From NCBI GenBank assembly GCA_021464415.1, contig CM038464.1, positions 2,976,001 through 3,040,000 of the forward strand: a DNA stretch of 64,000 nucleotides. Reading direction: 5' to 3'. Positions 46,281 to 58,731 of the stretch are shown here, in pieces. The position numbers and the translations under genes were made by a program. Source of the DNA: Lonicera japonica (Eukaryota; Streptophyta; Magnoliopsida; Dipsacales; Caprifoliaceae). The notes under the pieces were generated by a model, which had not been told where the DNA came from, ran no database searches, and saw only the letters and a list, made by a program, of their open reading frames with translations. Within the stretch, counting starts at the first letter, position 1. Each line of letters starts with the position of its first letter.

Positions 46281-48985
46281 TAGTATATGTTTTATTTTTT
46301 TGTTTGCCATCATGGATCTATAATTAAAGTTATAATTTTAATTTGTTTCTAGGTATGAACTAAATTTTGTAGATGTATTACAAATTTTTCAAACTACACT
46401 TACTGTTTAATTACTATTCCAGGACTAATGTAAATTATTGTATAATCTCAATTATGAAAATAAATGTGAATTATAGACTATAATCTAATCTTATAGTATA
46501 ATCTCAAGTCCTAAAAGTTGATATAATTGACAGTAAACTATATATATTATAAATATCATTTTATTATTATAATCTATGTTTACTTTTTAATATATTATTG
46601 ATGGTGGATAGAAGTAAAAACTTGGTGGATAATTTACAATTGAATTAAAAAGAATTATTATTATTTAATAACATGCCAATATTGATTTTTGTAAATTTAT
46701 CCAACAACGTGGTTAAACTTAGTGGCCAATTGAGATTAACTTAGTAAAACCCAAAAAGATTGATAGACTGACAATTTTGCCGATAGAAATAAAATAACCC
46801 TCGTTAATTATTAACCAAATTGATTAGGTTGTTTAAATTTTTTTTGATTGTTGAAATTTAAATTTTGAATTATTTGATTTTCTATATTTTAGTAATTGAT
46901 TAAGTTGTTAGAAGTTATTTGATTGTTTAAATTTGAATTTCGAATTTGATTTTATAGATGTTAGTTTCTAGCAAGATTTTGGGAGTTTAGATTAATTTAA
47001 CAATCAAATAGATGATGGGGACATTTTAGGAATAACAATAATATAAGATTGGGTCCTAAATATTTGAACCTTATTTATTAAAGGACACATATTTTGTGCA
47101 CATTGTTTCAAGGACATACATTTTAATAAAGGACCATCTTTTATTAAAAGTCCTAATTATTTTTTGGTGTTTTTAATAATGCTAATATTATTATTTTTGT
47201 GCAAATTATCCATGTTACCCTTCTTATATATTATTTAATATCCTACATTTTCAGCATTTAATTATTGACAAATTAAATATACATTACAAGATTAAGTACA
47301 ACTGCATAACTCCCCTTACTAGTACTCAAAATATGCAATCTTACTCCCAACAGTAACGTACATAAATAGATCCCCAATTTTGCATCAATTTATGCATTTT
47401 TCAACATCATTCACTCAGATCCGCACTCTTCCCCCATCTTTCACCCACGTCGCCAAGCGTGGATGGAAATTAGGCCAATGAGATCCATCAGGCTATTAGT
47501 TGTACTAATTCTAACCTAAAAGGATGGACCATATATGCATGTGGATTCAAATGGGTTCGATCTATGATCACCCAAAAATGGGGAGGTCCTAGTTAACTTG
47601 AAGCTTTATGTTTTTTCTACAAGTAGATGAAAATAAAAAAGACGAAAGCGAGAATCTCTCAAGAACAGTGTATGGATAGAAGCTGGACCACACGTGAGCA
47701 AAGGTATATATATATATATATATAATTATACATACACATATAGACGCAAATGTAGTAAATATGTTTGGTGTAATTAATAGCACTTTAATTATCATAAAAC
47801 CTTGCGTATAAATTTTACTTTAGTGATGTTTGTTTGCAAGTTTAATTTTTAAACAGGTAGTTGATACATATTTGATTCAATTTTGGCGAAGATCAACAGT
47901 TGGGGAGAAAGTTAGAAACTGTAAAATGTCTGTTTGGTTTGTAATGTCTGAGCATTTGTTTAGCAAGTATATTAGATAATTGCATGCATTATATAATTCG
48001 ACACGAGTAGTTGTTTTTTATTCATTTTTTGGAGTTGGAGCCTTTGAATCAGTTGGTGGTAAAAACTCTTAGTCCCTATTATGTCTACACGATAATTCAC
48101 AAATATGTCTGATGTGCTGGTTATAATTGCAAATTTAATTTTAGAGTCTATCTTTGTATTTTATCTTATATGCAGGTTTAAAATTCAAAGTTATTTTCTA
48201 TGTTTGAATTCTATTTTGTGAGTTTGAAATTTGAATATTGTGAAAATTAATGAAAGGATTAAAATTGTGATTATGTTTGGATTTTTGAAATAATTTGATT
48301 TTAATCTAATCCATCTTTAATGCATGTTTAATTGTTGATTATCCCCTTATTTTAAGAAAGTTAATTGTTGGTAGTATTAAATATTTCAAAGGGTTAGTAT
48401 TGGAAATTTAGACACCTATTTTATGTTATTTTTATTTTTTAAATTTAATTAATTCAAATGTCCTTTATGCTAAAATATGTCCTTTCTAAAAAACCTTTGT
48501 CCTTTAAACAATTGGTTGAAAATATATGTCCTTGAGTAGATGATAAAATTATTATTATGCTTTCCACAAAAGTTTGTACTTTAAACAAAACTTTAGATCT
48601 TAAATTATTGGTATAAAAGTTGTGTCCTTAAATAGACATAGAAAGGAATATTCGTCCTTAAAACTAATTTTTCTTGTTTTTATTTATTTAATTAAAATGT
48701 ATGTACTTATTAATTTAGTGAATTTTTTAATATTAAATCATTAATAAAATAATATTTATATAAATCAAAAATATTTTTTGTCAATCTATCCACGCTTGTG
48801 GATTAATTTAATAACGAGGATTAAATGCAAGATATCGTAAATAGAAATAAAATCACTCCATTTTTTATTGGTATGTCTTTTTATCTTTTTAAGTTGTAAT
48901 ATGTTGCTTTATTTTCATTGGTCCACATATCTAGGAATGAATCTGATTCTCTCTCATTTTCTGTTGCTACTATCTTCCAAGAGTG
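46281..48985. other. Intergenic DNA without recognisable gene
   Basis: It is AT-rich with an (AT)n tract at 47705-47724. Around 47080-47160 and 48460-48660 the short phrase TGTCCTTTA/AAGGACA recurs, suggesting an old repeat, but no element ends could be matched. No coding region is supported. Confidence 0.4.
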
Positions 48986-48989
48986 TTAC

Positions 48990-49545
48990 AGCGAATTCGA
49001 AAATCGAATAATTAAATCATACTGAGCTAAACTGATATGTAAAAAAAAAACACAAAACCAAAACTAAATATGTTTGGTTTAGGTTTAAAGCGTAATATTA
49101 AAAAACCAAACTAAACCGAACCGAACTAAATCATTACATGTATGACTTAAAAATAATAATAATTTACTATCTAAAATTTTATATTTTTAAAATTTACAAA
49201 ATTTAGTCAGAAATCACTCTTTCAACTACTATGAATATTAGAGTTATATTAAAAATATAAGAGTTAATATTTTTTCTATCTAAAATAAATGAGAGCAAGT
49301 AGAAAGTTATTAGTTTTTTATTAAAATAAATGTTGTCTTATAATTAATCTATTTTCAAAAAAATATATTTAAAAATCAAATAAAACAAAACCGAAATTAA
49401 ACTAAAAAATTTGATTCAAACTTAGGATTATGAAAATCTAAAATACAAAATTAAACCGAACTAAATCAAAACCAAACTTTTAAATTTGGTTTAGATTCGT
49501 GGGTTCTAATTTTTGCGCCGACCGAACCGAAAACATCCATGCTAT
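48990..49545. repeat. AACCGAA-motif-rich transposon remnant
   Basis: Clusters of AAACCGAACC-like motifs near 49060-49130 and 49385-49540 mirror those at 2790-3662. It lies just upstream of the Nudix pseudogene. Ends and duplications were not resolved. Confidence 0.4.
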
Positions 49546-50445
49546 CCTCCCTATTCTTCTCTGTACTCTCTTTAATTTATCTCTCCAAATTCCTAACTAT
49601 CTATTCTAATTTTCACCAACCCTAAATCCATCTCATGCCTCCAATATTTCCGTAAGTTCAGAGACCCTGACATATTTTCAGGAATCAATAATCCACGATG
49701 GCAGAGAACTTGGAAGAAGAAGAAGATGGAAAATTATTAGAGAGGAAATTGTATGTTTTGTTATGGCTTTGTGCCGATCAATCCTCTATAATTTCCCCTT
49801 TCTTCGACACTCCTCCTACACTATCATCCTCTTAGGTTGAGAAAAATTGCTGTCCTGCCACTCCGTACAATCTTCGGTGCTTCATCGTCTATGGAAACCC
49901 CAACGAAAGGTTACAGAAGGAACGCCGGCATTTGCCTTATGAATCCCTCCAAAATAGTTATATATACATCGACAGTATATTCGTATCATACTTTCTCTTT
50001 TCATTTTCAGTCTATTACAATTTTACACATGTGACTTGTGCAGATTTTTGAGGCTTGATATACCTGAATCTTGGCAAATGCCTCAGGTAAGTCTTAATAT
50101 TAAGTGGTGCTGCCTGATTCTTCTGTGGAAGTTGTTGGGAAAAATAGTTTTGATTTGTATATTAGTTGCAAATAAAATTGAGATATATTTTAAGAATAAT
50201 TTAAATATTATAAAAAAAAAAAATATAATGAAAATTATAACAGATAATTTAGATAAAAATAAAGAAACACTAGCTTGTGAGAGTTGCAACGAGCTGTTGT
50301 TATAAGGATAATTTCGTCTCCGTACATGCAAGTATAAAATCTATAAGCTAGTAGCGTTATCTCCTCTATGTGCACGGCATGTCCACAAGAAGATGACAAA
50401 CTAATCTACGATCATGTTACCCAAAATATATATAAATTATATATA

Positions 50446-50615
50446 TAGGGTACATTTTTCATACGATGCGGTCCGTATGGACCGGAACTTTTAGCGACAG
50501 TTTTCCGTCGCGTATACATTAAGGATATATTTTTAGTGACAAAAAACTGTCGCTAAAGGTCCCGGTCTGTACGGACCCGGTCTGTAGGGACTGGTCCACA
50601 TACGAAATTTTCCAT
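50446..50615. mobile_element. Small foldback MITE in the Nudix pseudogene
   Basis: The inverted arms GGTCCGTATGGACCGGAAC...TTTAGCGACAG and CTGTCGCTAAAGG...CCGGTCTGTACGGACC (quoted in parts) surround a short AT-rich centre. AT-rich TATATA flanks lie on both sides. No coding capacity. Confidence 0.6.
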
Positions 50616-50709
50616 ATGTATATATATAAAGTTTTGTTTATAGTATGTATGAGGAGGAGAAAGGTATCTTGTTATATATTTCTCTCAAGACAAACAAATA
50701 TTACTTATA

Positions 50710-51229
50710 GGCATCGTTTGATTCGGGTATTAAAAAGTGGGATGTGATTACTAATACTACTTTTTTTATAATACTTTGTTTGATTCGCACAAATGTGTTG
50801 TGATTACTAATACCGGTACTAACTTAATACCACTCTTTGTGGTATAATTTAATACCAGGAGAGGTGATATTGTTTATCCAGGATTAAGAAAAAGGAACCA
50901 TATATTTTTAAAAATGCCATTACTACTATAATATTTTCAAAAATGGCACTACTACATTATTATTATTATTATTATTATTAGTTTTAAAAAAAATTATTTT
51001 TTTTTTCAAAATTTGTTTTTGAAATTTTTTTTTTAGTTCAAAATATAATCCCGTATACGAATTACAAAACCAAACATGGTATTAACATCAGCATGGGATA
51101 TCCCAATATTAATACTGCACGAATCAAACAGGGTATTGGTATTAAATTAATACTATGATTAATAGTCCAATACTATTAATACTGGTATTATTAATCCCAT
51201 TGATCCTAATACCTGAGTCAAACGAGGCC
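50710..51229. mobile_element. MITE, relative of 18872-19625
   Basis: The left end GGCATCGTTTGATTCGGGTA is matched by the inverse of GGCCTCGTTTGACTCAGGTA at the right. ATA flanks both sides (50707-50709 and 51230-51232). It sits in the same intron of the Nudix pseudogene as the foldback and lacks the microsatellite expansion seen in the other copy. Confidence 0.75.
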
Positions 51230-53589
51230 ATACAGTACAAAACACTAAGATTCCATGAATACACTTTCATAAAAATGATTTAATCATATAATTAAATTAT
51301 GTAAAAGCATATAAATAATATAGGTTACAAAACATTTATTTTTTTGTAACTTAAATAAGTAAATATTCTAAATTATGAATAACATAATTATAGAAATATT
51401 TTGTAACTCATAAAACTATTATTTTTATTAAAATATCTCAAACCGAAATTATGATTTTGATTTGTTTCTAGGTACGACGAGTTGGTGAATTTAAAGTGGG
51501 ATTTGTTTGTATATTGAGTGTTCACTTCAGTTCTACTCCATTCCATTTTCACTCTGATATTATTTTGATTTTGGATAGGAAGACATATATACCTAGGTGT
51601 TTAAAATTGTCTTGTTACTAAGAAAAAAATGATGTTGATTTCAAAATACTTTACCTGTTTGAGCTTAGTATTTATTATATTTCCAGCATTCTGCATGCAA
51701 TTGTCAAATTGTAATGACCCATGTCCGTTGATATGCGGGGTCAAGCCCAGGTATGAACTTCAAGTTAGCACTTTTCCGTGAGGGCCAAAAGGTAATTACA
51801 TAAGTTATGATTTGCAATTTCACAAATTATCGATTAACCTGCCATCTAAATCATAACTAGTATGCTTGATGATAGTTTCTAGGAGTAAAACGGTGGTGCT
51901 CTCTGTAAGGACCATAACCGTCATATTTGGATCTTTTGAATATAAGAGCTTCAGATAACAACTTTTATTGTGGATAAGCAAAGATCAACAAACTGTTGTT
52001 CGAAATTTATAGAATTAATTCATATGAGGACTTAATGTTATCGTTGACATTCACGAAATCTTATATAAAATGAGTTTTACTTATTTGAATATTACTCACC
52101 TGTATATGAGATAAAACAAGATTGTCATACGACTGTTTTTATACAGCACGGCATTGATGAAACTGAAGATCCAAGAGATGCAGCCATCAGGGAATCAAGA
52201 GAAGAAACAGGAGTTACTTTTACTTCAGCAGAAATTCTGGCCGAGGTTTGGATGTTTGACTTTATCTCCGTTCGTTACAACCTTTTGGTCTGATTTGATA
52301 GTCCCTAATGTTCCAACACTTGCTTTCTAAAACAGTTGATGACAGCCTTAAGAAGTAGCTTAATAAGAGCTCTGCTCAGTTTATAATAAATTAATAATAG
52401 TAGTTGTTAAACTGGTGGCGTGCGTGACCTCTTATCCCACTATATCCTTTTCCCCCCTAAACATTCTCGTCTGTCAATGTTACATGCGCGCACATACACA
52501 GACTCAAATATCACGATAATATTGCGAAAGTAGAATGGCGAGAAGAGCAGCTGGTGTAAAACCAATAACACAAAGTAAAGAATTAATTGGAGTTTGAACC
52601 AAAAATTCATTCCAAATGTTCATTTTACTTCAGTTTCTAGCACGCGGACCTATTAGTGAGCATCTTTTGAAGATTAGATTCCTCTCGCAGGCACCATATT
52701 GGTTGACGTATGATTTCCCTAAAGAAGTCATGAAAAAGCTTAAGCACCAATGGTGATCAGACTGGAAAGGTCAGGCACAGAAGTGGTGAGCACGTCTACT
52801 TACTCGTTTACCCTTTAGATGCATTTTCTATATTTGAGATAGTTATGTAGGTGTCTCAGTTGAACAAACAGATTCCAGTTTAATAAAATTTACAAACAGC
52901 AACCTTTTGTTTTTGTGATAAACTCCCTCTACAGTTGGTGGTTTAGTAAAATTTACGTGAAAAGAAAATGCACAACAGGTTTCTGTTTAAGTTCACTGGG
53001 AAGGAGGAAGAAATTAATCTGTTGGGCGAAGGAACTGAGAAGCCGGAGTTTAGAGAGTGGTCTTGGATGTCTCCAGAGCAAGTAGTTGATCTCGTGAGTG
53101 CATCTTTCTACCTTTGAGTTTTGCTGAGATGAATCCTGTAATTAGATCTCAGTTATTTACTTATTTATGTTCAAACTTTCTCGACATTTTGATTTACAAG
53201 GAAGTTTTGACAGTTTTCTCCCCACATCTTCAACAGAACTCGTAAAGTTTTGGTTGTCAACTGATTGAGACTCGATTTTTGTTCGAATGTAATTCTCAAA
53301 TTTGCAGAACTGCTTAGACCAATTTGCGGTAAATTCAAACATGTTGTTGGTTGTTGAAAGCATATTTCTTTGCTTTACTGTAGAGTTTGGTGTATCTTGA
53401 AAGTTGAAACAAAGGAAGTCCATATTCTAAATATAAACTGGCTAGAACCTCGTTTATACTAACAAGGGCACGTAGAGACTTGATATGGACAAAATGGTTC
53501 AGAGCAAACTCGATACTGTTCAAGATGATTGAACCTTCGCCCAGTTCAACTTAAGGTTTTGGAACATACTAATACCAAATCACTTTTGG

Positions 53590-54107
53590 TTGTCTCCCTC
53601 ATTGATCATATGCCAATTTGCTCAAGATCTGTGGATTAGATTGTTTAATCGGTTTGGGTTAGTGGGTCATGGGTGTTCTTCCTAGGAGGTGGGTTGATGT
53701 TATTGCAATCAAGTGGTCATTTAAGCAATCCGGCAACATGGCTAAATGCATATGGAGGCTTATGGTTTTGGCTGTAGCTTGGTCAGTTAGGTTGGAAAGA
53801 AATAGAAGTCTTTGATGATAGATGCAACTTAGTGGATGAAGTGTGAAATCACAGCATATGCTTAGCTGGGCTATAGGCCAGAGCCCTGAACGTTTTTGAT
53901 TCTGTTGATCATTTTATGTTTGTGTTGAATTGTCACGGCTTTATGTCTTGATTGCTATTATTTTGTAATGGGTTTAGTTGCCTTTGATGTACTGTTGCAG
54001 GTATAGGGCACAACTTCAGTGGAAATCTCATTCGCTGGGTTTTTCCCTATTTTGATTGTAACTTCCTTTTCAATTTGAAATAAAATTTATTTCTTATCAA
54101 AAAAAAT
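53590..54107 (+). mobile_element. 5'-truncated LINE with target-site duplication
   Basis: This is a 518-bp insertion flanked by identical TCACTTTTGG (53580-53589 and 54108-54117), ending in ATTTCTTATC and a short A tail. Interrupted frames give LWRLMVLAVAWSVRLERNRS, the zinc-binding C-terminal region found after reverse transcriptase in plant L1-type LINEs. Everything upstream is missing, as expected for incomplete target-primed reverse transcription. Confidence 0.8.
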
Positions 54108-54453
54108 TCACTTTTGGCTTTTGCCAGTAGGGCATTGAGTACCCAATTATTTTTGCTACCACTTGAACCGAAATGAGTCTAATAAATATTTCAGTCTCAT
54201 GGTAAACTAAGATCAATGAGACAATGACCAAGCAAAAGCACAGCAAACTTACGGATAAATGTCAATTTCATTAGAATTTTGTGAAAAATGAATTGTTTTG
54301 AAGAAGAGACTGTTGCCTTTTATCACTGGGCAATCTCGTGGTAGATATAGCTCCATTCAAATTATTTAGGTGCTCCTGGAAAAACATATATACAAAATTT
54401 ATGTACTATGGTTTTGATGTTCAAATCATACATGTAATAAAATTTCCTAAGAA

Positions 54454-56891
54454 TCAAGCATCACACTTGTAAGCTAGAAAGGAGGAAGTTGTACAGTATT
54501 TGGATGCCAAGGTCTTTCCCATAGAGGTTGGATCAGAGAATGCCAATTGATATGGTTTCAGCTCCATGTCCTTGCAGAAACTTATCCTGCATATCACCAA
54601 ATAAATCCAACTTTAGGTTCAATTCTTCCATTACAAGACTGTTGTGTGAAAAAGAAGAGCTTATTATACAACAGAAGCTGCAAAAATTAAGAGACATGCA
54701 ACAAGGCACAATGCTACATCAACCAATTACTCGTACTAGTGGATATACAATCCATTAAGGCACCCCGTATGAATAGCCAGTTCATGTGCCGATACAAAAA
54801 TCGTTCTTCCCTGATCCTAAACACTAAACCAAAGAGTCACCTTTTCCGTCTTACCTTCCATCTGGTGCTTGTTTGATGCGAGTTATTGTGGAATCAGAAA
54901 TTAGTAGTCAAACCTTTCACAAAGAAATCGGTGTCAATTATTAAACTTTTGAGCCAGTTATGATAATATCTAAATTTTTACCAATTTAGGATCTTGGAAG
55001 CACAAAAGCCTAATGAATTTACTGGGTAAGTAAATAGGTAAAACAAGCAAATAGTGGGATATCAAATTATGTAATCATTTCAAGTATTATTAGAGTGAGC
55101 TGCTTTTATCAAATACTAGTGGCTGGGATAGATATCAAACTCAATGTGGAAAATACCTTGCAGCGTCCAGCAATTGAGTGGTTATATGTTTCCCTCTCAT
55201 AGAAGGTGCAACCCAGATGGCTCTAATTCCACAAACAGCAGGTACAGCATCCTTTTCAATAAATATTGCTCCCATGGCCTCCTCCCCTGATGCCTTATCA
55301 TCATTTGCCAAAGGAGTTCTCCTCAAAGTTTCCCTCTTAAAATTTATATCTCCAAACCGAAGTGGAAGTGAAGTTGGTCTTGTTTTATTTGTATTTGTAG
55401 TATCAAGATTTGGTCGAGACACTGAGTTTGAAATAACTTTGTAGGCATCTTTTATCGGCTCTGCAATTAGACAACCAGCAACCCTTTGGTGGAAAATAAA
55501 CAGATACACCTGTAATCGAGAGCAAATCATGTAGATGAAACAAAGAGCTCACTTCAAAAAATTGTATAAATGTAAACCAAACAATAGTACATGGCTCCAA
55601 CCTTACATAGCTTAGGAAATAGCCATCCACTTTCAAGCTCCATCTCCATCATCTCCAAAACCTTCTGAACCTGCCCAACGCAGTGGGTATCCAGAGTACG
55701 GTCAGGAGGATACATGAATTTGTCAGTCAAATGTACCCAAAATCCACTTTACCAAGGCTTAAACATAGTTAATATCTTTTATCAAACCAGGACTTCGGTT
55801 GAGACGGAGGAAGTATATTATATCAATTACCCATTAATCCACTGATTACAAAATGAAAAATTCAAGGATCAAAGGGATCTAACAGAAAGGGATTACCTTT
55901 TTCTTATGAGCAGGTGGGTCACTGTGTAGCACCAAAATTATGCGTCCTCCCTCATTTGATGGAACTGGAATAATCCTTTCATTGTGCCATCCCTATAAAT
56001 TGGAATCAGATAAAAACGACATCACATAGGGCAAAGACAATAAACAAAATGAGAACTTGAAAATCACTTGTGATGTCATTGATTTTTTCATATTTACATA
56101 AGAGGTGATTACCTTGAATTGGATGCCCCGAGTATAATCCTTGTGGAACACCTTGTGAACTTTTTCATCCCCTTGATTACCACAAGCATACTGGAAGCTG
56201 CATACAGGACAAGAGTGGAGCAGAAAATCAGATTGTCCCAAATCCAAATGTAGTTGAGCATAACTCCTCTTCTTGTTCAGTAATCTAGTTGAGCCACGGT
56301 TGGGTTTCAAAGGAAAACCTTCTGAATCATTTTCTTTTGATGCTTTAATCTGCAGACCAACACTTCCATTACTGCTGCAAACAAAAAGAATGATGCATTA
56401 AATGTCACATAAAGTGTAATTTGTACCTTTTCTCTGTCTTTTCTCTTTAGCTAGACCAAATGCAAGAAGTTGAAAAACAACTAAAAGAACCGAGACCCAA
56501 CAAAGGGATAGAAATTTATAGCAGTCACATGCAATTTAACTCCTGGATAACGGAATTCTAGGGTTTTCGAATAATTTGAAAGATAAAAAATAACTAATAA
56601 AAGAAATACAGTTTTATCGCAAAAATCAAAAGCAGTGAACTGTATTAAATTGGACAATGGCTGAAGAGTTATAAGTAACCAAGAATAAGAAAAGATGACA
56701 TACATATGAGGAGGGGGAGGAGGAGGAGGAGGTTGTGTATGACTTGGTGCACAGCCCTTTTCTATCAGTGAAATTTGAGGACCGTTGTTGCGGGAGGGTG
56801 AAAGACAGGAGCTTTGATCGAAGAGCTGAGGCGGGTTTAGGGTTTTGGTGTGTTGTTGCGGCTTGAAGAAAGCACTGATCTTCGATTGCAT
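54454..56891 (-). CDS. CTF7: CTF7/ECO1 cohesin acetyltransferase, 6 exons, 366 aa
   Basis: CTF7/ECO1 acetylates the SMC3 subunit of cohesin in S phase, which locks sister chromatids together. Exons are 56891-56704, 56374-56113, 55992-55897, 55670-55602, 55509-55157 and 54586-54454 (TGA). All are GT-AG, and the 1101 bases are in frame. The N-terminus MQSKISAFF is a PCNA-binding PIP box (Gln2, Ile5, Phe8, Phe9). A Pro run ends exon 1. The C2H2 zinc finger uses Cys118, Cys121, His136 and His140 (CPVC...HKVFH). The acetyltransferase core includes [20 protein letters not shown] and [13 protein letters not shown]. The last exon supplies [18 protein letters not shown]. Arabidopsis has RRKGIAT in the acetyl-CoA loop; here it is RGKHITT (Arg310-Thr316), so the usual glycine is His313. 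The reading frame is otherwise intact. Whether the enzyme is active is uncertain. Confidence 0.9.
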
Positions 56892-58190
56892 TGTTTAGGA
56901 TTTTTTATGCGAAGGATTAGGCCATTTCGGATCAAAACAAAATGGCCATTCCCCGGAGTCCGCGCCAGTCGGTTTTTCAAAGTATTAGACGCGCCGTGTT
57001 AGAAAGTCGATTGAATTATTTTATTTTATTTTCGATGGCACTCGAGTAATTTATCACAATATCTAATTTAATGAATATTAAATATGAAATAAACAAAGTT
57101 ATATATAATCACTAGGGTATACCTGTGTCATCTGACACGTTAAAATAAATAAAATATGATAATAAAATAACATAGAGTAAAGTGTGATAAATTTAAATCG
57201 ATAAATATCAATCAGCCTATTTTAAACTCATTGCTTAGTATAATTTAACGTTTTGAGTAACCGAAATGTATGTTCAATAAAATTTAATGTTAGAAAACCT
57301 AAAAGTACTTCGGATTGTACCAACTTGTTTTAAATTTTTTAAATAATCTTTTAATCTTATCTTTTGATCTCGTCAAAATATTTTTTTAACAAATTAAACT
57401 CAATGCCATGATGTACAAATACATAAAATACGTGATTAAATGTTACTCAATAATTTTTCTTAATTTTTTTTTACTTAATTCTATAGTCATGATGGATCTT
57501 GTTTAATTGATTTTGATTAGTAGATTTTAAATATTAAATTTTTTATTTTTTATTTTAAGTTATGACATTTTTAATGTAAACAAAATTATTAGTGTGTGAG
57601 AGTTGATTGTGTGTATATTATTGGTGTGAGTGTTTTAAATTTGATGTGACATCTTGATGTGTGTATAAAATTCATCCAATGGTATAGAACTAATGCACAC
57701 CATAACACGTGTATTTTTAACCATTAGATTCTTATACTTTTTCAAAAAAAAAATTGGTCAAAAATGGTGTTTTGTAATATAGATATGTTCTTATTCTACA
57801 TGTTAAATGCAGTTTTAAGGTGATCTATGTTGGGCCAAATTATTCTCTCCCTCGGCAAATTCTTTTCCATAAAGAATGATAATTTCTAATTTTAGAACAT
57901 CATTTTTTGAAAAAAATGAGTTGTACCTCAGTTGTAATTATATTCAAGTCAAAAATAACTTATTATTTTAAATTAGATAGTAGTCTTTCTTTAATATTTA
58001 TTTTAACAAAAAAGATAATTTTCAAATATTTGTTTAATGAAATAATACACTCTTTTTTATAAATATTTTGACTACAATCTTTTTTTTTCTTTATTACCAT
58101 TGATAGTTGTTAAACCTTACCAACACCTCTACTGCCATCGCCCACCGAAGCTCACACAGGAGTTTCAGCCAAAATTTTTATATAGTGCAA
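56892..58190. other. Upstream region of CTF7 and intergenic DNA
   Basis: The first 100 bases are comparatively GC-rich (CCCCGGAGTCCGCGCCAGTC), as expected of the promoter and leader of the minus-strand CTF7 gene. Beyond about 57000 the sequence is AT-rich, with no gene or element end recognised. Confidence 0.4.
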
Positions 58191-58197
58191 AAACAGT

Positions 58198-58409
58198 TTT
58201 GCTCAAAAAATATATCATGAGCTATTTATGAATTTAGTTCAAAAAACATATTTGCATAAAAATATGTATCATTAGTTCATTGCAGATTTAGGGTAAAAAT
58301 ATATTTGCACTAAAAATATATCATGAGTTGCTTGAGGATTTAGTACAAAAATATAATTGCACCAAAATATATATCATTAGTTGCTTGTGAATTTAATGCA
58401 AAAAACATA
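58198..58409. repeat. Four-copy tandem repeat of about 53 bp
   Basis: Units start at 58198, 58251, 58304 and 58356. Each reads approximately TTTGCANNAAAATATATCAT, then GAGTTNNTT, then TTTAGTNCAAAAAATA. The copies are diverged. Confidence 0.8.
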
Positions 58410-58731
58410 TTTATAGTACCTACGCCAGAGCTCCGGTGAGGTCATGACACTTCGGTAATAATTGCTGGAACTCCGGATGGGGACAGTGGTGGTGGTGGTA
58501 ACTAATTTCCTTTTAAGAAAAAATAAAAGAAATTTATGAAGCATATTTTAGGTAAAGAAAAATGAGTATCATTATTTTGAAATTAAAATATAAGGTATCC
58601 TTCTTTTAAATATAATTATGGAGGAAAACCTTTTAACCTATTGCCTTTTAATATTTTAACTTTTTAAAAAAGGATACCAATTTTAACATAACAAGTATTT
58701 TTATTTTTTAAAAATTATTTATTGTTAATTT

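Larger units (their letters stand above)
49763..53245 (+). pseudogene. Broken NUDT26/27-like Nudix hydrolase gene
   Basis: The parent family cleaves dinucleoside polyphosphates such as Ap4A in plastids. Recognisable pieces are a putative transit peptide starting MALCRSILYN at 49763; METPTKGYRRNAGICLMNPSK (in part, about 49891-49953); RLDIPESWQMPQ (50044-50086); a Nudix box (52147-52245) reading GIDETEDPRDAAIRESREET in part; APYWLTYDFPKEVMKKLKHQW (in part, 52691-52785); FLFKFTGKEEEINLLGEG onward (52979-53093); and a tail YKEVLTVFSPHLQ ending at TAA 53243-53245. Lesions are a frame change between transit peptide and core, a short deletion in exon 2 just before RLDIP, an in-frame TGA at 52754-52756, and a degraded last acceptor. 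In the Nudix box the first Gly is His and the hydrophobic residue after RE is Ser. Introns contain a foldback and a MITE. Confidence 0.8.

Noticed and set aside
53157..53523. Two minus-strand frames downstream of the Nudix pseudogene
   Set aside because: They have no family motifs, and one overlaps the conserved Nudix tail on the opposite strand.
54528..54758. Plus-strand 76-codon frame and an alternative CTF7 last exon starting near 54680
   Set aside because: The acceptor near 54680 gives only a chance 'SFC' match and then unrelated residues. The acceptor at 54587-54588 gives the conserved LAFS...TS end in frame.
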